DNA of 36,805 bases. Origin: Cytophagaceae bacterium (GTDB lineage: Bacteria > Bacteroidota > Bacteroidia > Cytophagales > Spirosomataceae). The stretch is from NCBI GenBank assembly GCA_027488335.1, contig JAIYBU010000105.1, forward strand, positions 1 to 36,805, in the 5' to 3' direction. The notes under the pieces are model-generated. The model saw nothing but the letters and a program-made list of their open reading frames with translations. It was not told where the DNA came from and did not search any database. Both the position numbers and the translations under genes were made by a program. Every line of letters starts with the position of its first letter. Position 1 is the first letter of the stretch. Of the stretch, positions 30,420 through 36,805 are shown piece after piece.

Positions 30420-30443
30420 ATTGTCTGTGGGTACACAGACAAT
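30420..30443 (-). other. Perfect 10-bp hairpin between two esterase genes
   Basis: ATTGTCTGTG (30420-30429) and its complement (30434-30443) flank a 4-base loop. It lies just past the CE6-like stop within the leftward operon. No T-run follows on the minus strand, so it may stabilise or process the transcript or attenuate it, lowering expression of downstream genes. Confidence 0.5.
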
Positions 30444-30452
30444 GACACTTTT

Positions 30453-31289
30453 TTATTTTTTAGAATATTGCATTAAAGCTTCGGCATAGCGTTTACCAAA
30501 TTCACGAACACCAGCCGAGTCGAAGTGTAAGCCATCTTTGGCAGCCGTAAGACCCGTTGACGATACGACCACCGCTTTAGGAACGGTTTGTGGAAGCGTA
30601 GCAATAATGGCATTATGGCTGGCACATTTGCCCCCTTGCTCGGAAGCTACTAATTCACCTGCTAATAAAGGAATAGAGTTTGGGGCAATGTTTAAATCAG
30701 CCAAAATATCGTCATAAATCTTTTTTACTTGGGTTGGCCAAGTTTTATCACCCGTGTTCGACTCTCCTTGGTGAAGCAAAATTCCTTTGATGACTCCCGA
30801 TTTTTGTGCAATTTTGGCCATTTCAATCAATCTTTCGTAAGGATTTCCTCCGTAAGATTTCGCCATATTTATCATCCAAGGTTTGTCTTTCGCCGAAGAA
30901 TCGAGATAGGCTTTGTATTTTACTTTATCGAAAATCTCTATTTTACTTCCTGCCACCGCTACATGAACCAAGCCCAGTTTTTGGTTTTGAGGCATATTCT
31001 GAATCATAGTACGACCAAAATAATCGGCAGGCGAAAGACGAGTATCACAACGGCAGAGTGGTGGTTTAGCGGTGTACCATTGCCCTGTTTGGCGGTTAAG
31101 TTTTGGACAGTCTAAGGCTTCCAAAATTTTGAAACGACTGTCAATATTTAAAGTATCTTGTGCTTCAATGCGAGCTGCACCTTCCATATTTGACTGGCCG
31201 ATGCACAGATAAATATGAAAATTGGGGTCTTGGGCGAATACATTGCCCATCAGTAGGAGTAAACTAATAGAAAGTAATAGTTTTTTCAT
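30453..31289 (-). CDS. CE6-like carbohydrate acetylesterase (SASA domain)
   Basis: The 278-residue exported protein (signal peptide to about residue 20) has an SGNH-type hydrolase domain. The nucleophile block is CIGQSNMEG (Ser33), an HQGESNTG block follows, and the C-terminal dyad is DGLHFD (Asp252, His255). This arrangement is that of the carbohydrate esterase family 6 and sialate-O-acetylesterase-like enzymes that remove acetyl groups from xylan. It starts 5 bases after the upstream GH43 stop, indicating tight coupling. Family 6 is favoured over sialate esterases by the xylan context and compact size. Confidence 0.9.
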   Translation of the reverse strand: MKKLLLSISLLLLMGNVFAQDPNFHIYLCIGQSNMEGAARIEAQDTLNIDSRFKILEALDCPKLNRQTGQWYTAKPPLCRCDTRLSPADYFGRTMIQNMPQNQKLGLVHVAVAGSKIEIFDKVKYKAYLDSSAKDKPWMINMAKSYGGNPYERLIEMAKIAQKSGVIKGILLHQGESNTGDKTWPTQVKKIYDDILADLNIAPNSIPLLAGELVASEQGGKCASHNAIIATLPQTVPKAVVVSSTGLTAAKDGLHFDSAGVREFGKRYAEALMQYSKK

Positions 31290-31294
31290 GGTTT

Positions 31295-32866
31295 TTAGCG
31301 GTTTGAAATTTTATCTTTGATTCTGAAATAGTCGAAATCGGCAAATCCACCAGCTTCTTTGGTGGAAAAATTGAACAAACTGAAGCGATAACCCATAAAA
31401 TGCGGTAGGGTATAAGGCATTTTTAGAGGTTCGCCTATTTTCGTCCATGCTTTTCCATTGAGGCTGTAAAAGAAATTCGCCGTATCTGCTCGGTCTTTAA
31501 AATTACATTCGGCTTTGAAGAAAACGGTGTTTTGTGAAACTGACACGTTCTCTATTTCAGTAGCTTTACCGCCTTTGGTACTCACCATGATGATAGATTT
31601 TGTGCCATTTTCAATTTTTATTCCTACAAAACCATAGTTTTTTTGTAGTAAACCCAAGCCTGCCACATCACCCTCTTGCATTTTTGAAGCATCAAGGGCA
31701 ATCGAACCTGTACTTTCGGGTCCGATGGTGCGTTGGGTAAGTGTATTTTTTGCTGAAACAAATGAGGTATCAATTCTTCCTGTTTTCAATCGCAGGAAAC
31801 CTTTTCGCTCGGTAATTGACCAAAGTGAATTATCAGGATTATGATTCCATTGCCAAACTAATGGCAAATCTGGCTCTCCTTTTTTTCGAGTAAATTCATC
31901 AGAATTTACCAAATTCGGAATAAGGCTTTTATTAGCAGGAAGGTTTAGCATCATTGGTACTTTACCATTTTCGCCCAAAACTGGCCAGCCATCTTTCCAC
32001 TCCACAGGTACTAAATAAGGAATTCGACCCACACCACCATTATCACGGAAAAGGTATGAAAACCAACGACCATCGGGAGTGTCAATCAAGCCACCTTGAG
32101 CTACGCCTAAATCTTGCAAGCCAATTTTACCTTCCCACGGCCCAGTGATTTTATCGGCACGGTGAATAAGAACCGTTCGCATTCCACCACGAGGCCAAAC
32201 GATATTGAAAAGGTAATATTTTCCATTGTGTTTGAAAAGCTGCGAGCCTTCCGCCTGCAACATAATTGGAGCATTGGCAGCGGCAGAAGCATTTTCAATC
32301 AATATTTTTTCTTCTACACCCTCCATTTTTCCACTCAAATCGGGTTTTAATTCCAAAATTTTGAGTTTTCCTGCACCGTAAATAAGATATATTTTGCCAT
32401 TATCATCAAAAAAAATGCTGTGGTCGTGGTAAGCGGGGGTAAAGGATTTTTCTTTCCAGGGTCCCTTGATGTTTTTTGAAGTATAAATATGCGTTTTTCC
32501 TGAAGTAGCGGCAAATGTGCTGACCATAAATTCGCCATTGTGGTAACGAATACAACTCGCCCAAGAACCTCGACCGTACGTGTTTTGACCATTTGTAAGG
32601 TTCATGGCATCATTTTCCACCAATCTATCATAGCAATAGCTTTCGAGTTTCCAATTTACCAAGTCTTTTGAACTCATTATTGGCAAACCTGGACTCATGT
32701 GCATAGTGGTACTACTCATATAGTATGTATCACCCACCCGAATCATCGAAAGGTCAGGAACATCGGCATGGACGATTGGGTTATGAGCCATCTGTTTTTG
32801 GGCGAAGTTCTCTTTTCCCAAAGACAGACAGATAAATGTTATAATGCCTAAAAATTTCAATTTCAT
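31295..32866 (-). CDS. Exported GH43 beta-xylosidase/arabinofuranosidase, two-domain
   Basis: The 523-residue protein has a signal peptide (near residue 22), a GH43 propeller (about 28-320) and a C-terminal beta-sandwich (about 335-520, GH43_C2-like). The likely acids are Asp38 (HADVPDLSMI), Asp148 (YHDHSIFF) and Glu206 (LQAEGSQLF). The MSSTTMHMSPGLPI segment marks the xylan-acting two-domain subfamily group (subfamily 12 type). It should remove xylose or arabinofuranose from arabinoxylan fragments in the periplasm. It is followed closely by the CE6-like esterase. The exact activity cannot be read from sequence. Confidence 0.92.
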   Translation of the reverse strand: MKLKFLGIITFICLSLGKENFAQKQMAHNPIVHADVPDLSMIRVGDTYYMSSTTMHMSPGLPIMSSKDLVNWKLESYCYDRLVENDAMNLTNGQNTYGRGSWASCIRYHNGEFMVSTFAATSGKTHIYTSKNIKGPWKEKSFTPAYHDHSIFFDDNGKIYLIYGAGKLKILELKPDLSGKMEGVEEKILIENASAAANAPIMLQAEGSQLFKHNGKYYLFNIVWPRGGMRTVLIHRADKITGPWEGKIGLQDLGVAQGGLIDTPDGRWFSYLFRDNGGVGRIPYLVPVEWKDGWPVLGENGKVPMMLNLPANKSLIPNLVNSDEFTRKKGEPDLPLVWQWNHNPDNSLWSITERKGFLRLKTGRIDTSFVSAKNTLTQRTIGPESTGSIALDASKMQEGDVAGLGLLQKNYGFVGIKIENGTKSIIMVSTKGGKATEIENVSVSQNTVFFKAECNFKDRADTANFFYSLNGKAWTKIGEPLKMPYTLPHFMGYRFSLFNFSTKEAGGFADFDYFRIKDKISNR

Positions 32867-32942
32867 TTTTTATAATTCTTTTCAGATATGGTTTTAAATA
32901 CCATTAGATATGTAAAAAGAGACATCAACAACATCAGACCTA

Positions 32943-34613
32943 TTATTTTAAAATGGCATCATCGCCGCTGTATTTCAGATACTTAAATGTGGCTTTATTG
33001 TCTGACTTTTCACCGTTTGAAGTGGCATACATGGCAAAAACATTACCAATAAAACCACCCGAAACTCTGGTAGATAGGTGCTTGCCGTCTTGGTTTTCGG
33101 CCAAAACTTTAAAGTCTTTTCCATCTTCTGAAATTGCAAAATGGCATTTATCTGCATTATTGGTGATGCGTAGCACCAGTTTCCCATTACCAACGGATAA
33201 CGTATTAATTAACTCTACATCTTTTTTGCGGTGAACACTTTTGTATAATTCTACTTGCGTTTTACCCTCTTTGATTGATTTTGCTAAGAAATAATAATGG
33301 CTTTCGTCTTGATAAATTACTAAACCAGCTTTTTCTTTTTCAGATTTTGGCGTAAAAACAAGCTCCGTTTCGGCCGTGCTATTCATGTGTTGCTGGCGTT
33401 TGGCTACAAAAGATGGATTGCCGAGTTCTGAAATAGTTTCAGGTTTGAGGTTGAGCGTAAGCCCTTTTTTAGAAGTTTTAAACGAGCTACTGTCAACTTT
33501 TCGCAAGTGCATCATCGAAAGGTCAAGCCCTTTATCGAATTTCATCATGTAAGCAAAATTGCCATTTTGTGGCAAAGCATCTTTCAGTTTTACCTCTTTG
33601 ATGTTGGTTTTGTACTTGTATTCAATAGCTTTTTCGCCGTGTTCAATCATTGGCCAATCGTTCACCCACGTAAGCGGAGCAATAAACATTTCACGACCAG
33701 TGTTATAATAATCACCTTCATAAGGGCGAACTGCCAAGAAAATCGAGTACCAGTTTCCATCTGGACCTTCGATAAACTGAGCGTGTCCTGCCGAAGTAAT
33801 TGGGTTTGGACGGTCGGCGGGTAACCCTCTTTGAGTTAACACAGGATTTCCCTCATAAGGCACATAAGGCCCCCAAATATCTTTGCTACGCAAGGCCACT
33901 TGTGAGTGATTCACCGATGTTCCGCCTTCAGCACAATATAAAATATACCAATCGTTACGTTTCAAAATGTGCGGGCCTTCAATCCAAACGGGTTTTTTAG
34001 AAATATCAACACCGCCGTTTATCAATTGCTTTTTCTCGCCAATCGTTTTCAAGTTTTTGTAATCAAATTCATACATTTGTACCGTGCGGTGACCCGAGTA
34101 TAGCGGTTTATTATCTGGAGCATCGCTGTTGAAAACGATGTAGGCTTTATCGGTGGCTTCATCGAAATAAATAGATGGGTCGATGCCTCTTACTTGTGGA
34201 AGTTTTACGGGATTACTGTAAGGTCCAGCAGGATTAGTGGCCGTAACCACAAAGTTGCCATCGTGGTCAATATCGGTACAAGTAACGTAATAAATACCTT
34301 TATAATAAGTAATGGCAGGGGCAAAAAGTCCACGACTCATACGCTCGCCCATGAAATCCATTTGCGAAGGACGACTGATTACATTGCCGATTTGTTTCCA
34401 GTTTTTTAAATCACGGCTGTGCATGATGGGCAAACCTGGGAAATAAGAAAAAGTAGAGTGAACGGAATAGTAATCTGCCCCCACTTTCACGATACTTGGG
34501 TCAGGATAAAAGCCAGTTAATATTGGGTTTGTAAGGGTTACTTGTGCCGATGCGATTTTTACACAACAAACCAATACGATGATAGTATAAATTTTTGCTA
34601 CTTTTCTTAACAT
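32943..34613 (-). CDS. Exported GH43 beta-xylosidase/arabinofuranosidase, two-domain
   Basis: The 556-residue protein has a signal peptide (ASAQ near residue 24), a GH43 propeller (about 27-330) and a C-terminal beta-sandwich (about 355-550). Catalytic acids are Asp38 (FYPDPSIV), Asp145 (RGIDPSIYF) and Glu212 (VWIEGPHIL). The SVHSTFSYFPGLPIMHSRDL segment is typical of family-43 beta-xylosidases with a C-terminal domain. It differs from the next GH43 in the catalytic surroundings (YPDPS versus VPDLS), so the two likely divide the work on different linkages. It follows GH95 by 20 bases and precedes the second GH43 by 76 bases. Confidence 0.93.
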   Translation of the reverse strand: MLRKVAKIYTIIVLVCCVKIASAQVTLTNPILTGFYPDPSIVKVGADYYSVHSTFSYFPGLPIMHSRDLKNWKQIGNVISRPSQMDFMGERMSRGLFAPAITYYKGIYYVTCTDIDHDGNFVVTATNPAGPYSNPVKLPQVRGIDPSIYFDEATDKAYIVFNSDAPDNKPLYSGHRTVQMYEFDYKNLKTIGEKKQLINGGVDISKKPVWIEGPHILKRNDWYILYCAEGGTSVNHSQVALRSKDIWGPYVPYEGNPVLTQRGLPADRPNPITSAGHAQFIEGPDGNWYSIFLAVRPYEGDYYNTGREMFIAPLTWVNDWPMIEHGEKAIEYKYKTNIKEVKLKDALPQNGNFAYMMKFDKGLDLSMMHLRKVDSSSFKTSKKGLTLNLKPETISELGNPSFVAKRQQHMNSTAETELVFTPKSEKEKAGLVIYQDESHYYFLAKSIKEGKTQVELYKSVHRKKDVELINTLSVGNGKLVLRITNNADKCHFAISEDGKDFKVLAENQDGKHLSTRVSGGFIGNVFAMYATSNGEKSDNKATFKYLKYSGDDAILK

Positions 34614-34633
34614 TGTAATCTTTGTTTAATTCG

Positions 34634-36805
34634 TTAGATTTTAATGGATAAAGTGATAATTTGACCTTTTTGCGTGGCAATATCATACAATTTTGTTGTT
34701 GCCAAGTTTGGTGCTTTTATGCTTGCTTTTTCAGAAATGATAGGTTTGGCGGTTTCATCTAAACTATAAAATGGGTTGGTGTTTTTGCCGTTTGCCTCTT
34801 TAAGTTTTGTGCCATTGCTTTGCTTTAACTCATTCGGCGTACGTATTCTCAGATTTCCTCCGAGGTTCGATTTTACTACCAATTTCACCAACTTGGTATC
34901 TTTCCATTGCATTTCTACAATTTCAAAACCCCCGATTGCTTTCAAACCCGAAATGTTGCCCGAAGGCCAAACATCTGGCAAGGCAGGAAGTAAATGCACG
35001 GCTCCATCACTGCTTTGCATCAACATTTCGGTAATACCCGACGTACAGCCGAAGTTTCCATCAATCTGAAAAGGAGGGTGAGCATCGAACAAATTATTGT
35101 AAGTACCGCCCGCACCACGCTCGTTGCCAATAGGCGTTAGTTGATTTTGTATCAATTTATAAGCGTGGTTTCCGTCTTGCAATTTTGCCCACCAGTTTAC
35201 TTTCCAGCCCATGCTCCAACCTGTCGAGACGTCACCACGATAAATCAAAGAGTTTTTAGACGCCTCAAAAAGTTCGGGTGTTCGATAAGCCGAAATCTGA
35301 TTTGATGGGTAAAGTCCGTAAAGGTGCGAAATGTGGCGGTGTTGGTCTTTTGGGTCGTCGATGTCATCGAGCCATTCTTGGAGTTGATTGTGCTGCCCGA
35401 TGTGCATTGGCGGTAATTTATCTCTTAATTTTTTGAGAGAATCAACAAAAGCAGCATCTTTTTTAAAAATCTGAGCCGCATTAATAGCTTTGCTGAACAC
35501 ATCGAAAACTATTTGATTGTCCATCGTGACACCTGCATCCAGCGAAGAACCATCGTGTGCCGCAGGAGCATTTTCAGGAGAATTCCCAGGGTTTACGACC
35601 AACCAATTATTTTTATTTGGGTGTGGAATCAAGAAATCGGCATAAAATTGTGCCGCTCCTTTGAGTGCAGGATAAGCCGAAGCTAAAAATGCTTTATCGC
35701 CAGTGTAAAGATAATGTTCCCATAAATGTTGGCTCACCCAGCCACCGCCAGCTGTCCACATACCCCAAAAAGCACCATCAATTGCACCCGTTGCTCGCCA
35801 AATATCGGTATTGTGGTGTGCCATCCAGCCTCTTGCTCCATACATATCTTTGGCGGTTTTCTGCCCAGTTACCGAAAGTTCTTGCACCATTTTCAAGAAA
35901 GGTTCGTGCAATTCCGAAAGATTAGTTTTCTCGGCTGGCCAATAATTCATTTCGGCGTTGATGTTGATAGTATATTTACTATCCCAAGGTGGGTTGATGC
36001 GATGATTCCAAATTCCTTGTAAATTGGCAGGTTGACCGCCAGGTTGTGAAGAAGAAATGAGTAAATATCGCCCAAATTGGTAGTACAGAGCCACCATTTG
36101 TGGGTCGTTGGTATTTCTGAAATTTCTTAGACGCTCGTCAGTCGGGAGTTTTACGTCATCGGTTTCACCCAAATCAATTTTTACTCGATTAAATAACTTT
36201 TGATAAGCTAAAGTATGCGAATTCAGTAGTGTAGTGTATGTTTTAGGGTAGGCTTTGTTTAAATAATCGGCGGCACGTTTGTTTTCGTCGCCACTTAAAT
36301 CTTGATAATTATTGAAATTTGTAGCTATTGAAATAAAAATTGTGGCCGAATTTGCTCCTTTTACTACCAATGAGGTATCGGTCGATTGGAGACTTCCACC
36401 ATCTAATTTTATTCGTGTAATTCCCTTAAATTCTACCATACCTTTTACGGTTTCGTGGTCGCTGGTTGTACCCGAAATCGTTAAATCTTTGGTTGGAGTA
36501 GTGGCAATCGTTTTTCTTTTTTGTGGAGAAGAAATATTGGCATTGAATGAAAGATTTCCTGCTTTGCTGGCAGAAATTTTCATTACAATAACCCTATCGG
36601 CCAATGAAGCAAAGGCCTCACGTGTATAAGTCACGTCGCCAACTTGGTAGGTCGTTTTTGAAATGGCCTTATCAATGTCTAATTCTCGGTAATAATTCGT
36701 AAAGGTTTCATGGCCATCGAAAAATAAGTTGAGATTCCCGACAGGTTCAAATTTTTGTCCGTGTGAAGTTTTGGTGATAATGGCTTGATTAGCCAATTTT
36801 TCGGC
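34634..36805 (-). CDS. GH95 alpha-L-fucosidase/alpha-L-galactosidase-like, 5' end beyond the window
   Basis: At least 723 residues of a large (alpha/alpha)6-barrel inverting glycosidase; the frame stays open to the right window edge, so the start and signal peptide are missing. Recognisable parts are the N-terminal beta-sandwich (EPVGNLNLFFDGH), the substrate/catalytic block ININAEMNYWPAEKTN, the HHNTDIWRATGAIDG block, the region QLQEWLDDIDDPKDQHRHIS with the probable general acid Glu, and a C-terminal beta domain. GH95 removes alpha-1,2-L-fucose. Some members act on alpha-L-galactose caps of complex xylans, for example in Bacteroides ovatus, which would suit this operon. It is the most upstream gene seen in the leftward run. 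Confidence 0.9.
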   Translation of the reverse strand, partial: AEKLANQAIITKTSHGQKFEPVGNLNLFFDGHETFTNYYRELDIDKAISKTTYQVGDVTYTREAFASLADRVIVMKISASKAGNLSFNANISSPQKRKTIATTPTKDLTISGTTSDHETVKGMVEFKGITRIKLDGGSLQSTDTSLVVKGANSATIFISIATNFNNYQDLSGDENKRAADYLNKAYPKTYTTLLNSHTLAYQKLFNRVKIDLGETDDVKLPTDERLRNFRNTNDPQMVALYYQFGRYLLISSSQPGGQPANLQGIWNHRINPPWDSKYTININAEMNYWPAEKTNLSELHEPFLKMVQELSVTGQKTAKDMYGARGWMAHHNTDIWRATGAIDGAFWGMWTAGGGWVSQHLWEHYLYTGDKAFLASAYPALKGAAQFYADFLIPHPNKNNWLVVNPGNSPENAPAAHDGSSLDAGVTMDNQIVFDVFSKAINAAQIFKKDAAFVDSLKKLRDKLPPMHIGQHNQLQEWLDDIDDPKDQHRHISHLYGLYPSNQISAYRTPELFEASKNSLIYRGDVSTGWSMGWKVNWWAKLQDGNHAYKLIQNQLTPIGNERGAGGTYNNLFDAHPPFQIDGNFGCTSGITEMLMQSSDGAVHLLPALPDVWPSGNISGLKAIGGFEIVEMQWKDTKLVKLVVKSNLGGNLRIRTPNELKQSNGTKLKEANGKNTNPFYSLDETAKPIISEKASIKAPNLATTKLYDIATQKGQIITLSIKI

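Noticed and set aside
30729..31115. 128-residue + strand open frame opposite the CE6-like gene
   Set aside because: Antisense shadow of a gene with clear catalytic motifs; low-complexity residue content.
32888..32904. ATGGT-N7-ACCAT inverted repeat between two GH43 genes
   Set aside because: Only 5-bp arms in an intra-operon gap, with no second copy; could be chance.

Overview
The window looks like chromosomal DNA from an AT-rich member of the Bacteroidota, most likely a Cytophagales-type soil or freshwater polysaccharide degrader; the genus is not determinable by eye. The evidence is the low GC content, starts preceded by A-rich leaders rather than Shine-Dalgarno sequences, a good Bacteroidota-type promoter (TTTG / TAnnTTTG) upstream of katG, Nudix-type sugar regulators, and a dense set of exported GH43, GH51, GH78, GH95, GH10 and CE1/CE6 enzymes. 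Almost the whole window serves breakdown and catabolism of decorated arabinoxylan or similar pentose-rich hemicellulose. No SusC/SusD pair, tRNA, rRNA, CRISPR array or intact transposase was seen.

Layout. 197-3796 (+): exported GH78 alpha-L-rhamnosidase. 4198-6420 (+): catalase-peroxidase KatG behind a striking dyad-symmetric site and a good promoter, closed by a textbook terminator. 7040-9648 (-): cytoplasmic GH43 glycosidase and a GPH-family sugar symporter, divergent from a Nudix-type regulator (9921-10664, +) with a 27-bp operator-like palindrome between them. 10894-12258 (-): CotH-like lipoprotein. 12338-12841 (-): decayed LacI-family regulator. 13204-17070 (+): GH10 endoxylanase, two secreted proteins of unknown function, and a GH43-like protein with a ricin-like tail. 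17243-17455 (+): remnant of a YrdB-type membrane protein.

17560-23431 (-): L-arabinose catabolic locus in transcription order Nudix regulator (AraR-type), araB, araA, methylglyoxal synthase, araD. A two-gene PIN-type toxin-antitoxin-like module lies on the opposite strand between araB and araA. 23633-36805 (-): one long tightly spaced run, in transcription order GH95 (cut by the window edge), GH43, GH43, CE6-like esterase, alpha/beta-hydrolase esterase, three CE1-like genes carrying four esterase domains, and GH51 arabinofuranosidase.

How it works together (inference). Exported GH10, GH43, GH51, GH95, GH78 and the many esterases remove backbone, arabinose, galactose/fucose/rhamnose-type caps and acetyl or feruloyl groups. 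Oligosaccharides enter through the GPH symporter and are cut by the cytoplasmic GH43. Arabinose goes through AraA, AraB and AraD to xylulose-5-phosphate. Two paralogous Nudix regulators with degenerate catalytic boxes probably sense xylose- and arabinose-type signals. The points most worth a second look are the toxin-antitoxin-like pair nested antisense inside the ara operon, methylglyoxal synthase embedded in that operon, a repeated TGTGT-N7-ACACA operator candidate, the LacI pseudogene, the four-domain CE1 array with altered catalytic positions, and the symmetric site before katG.
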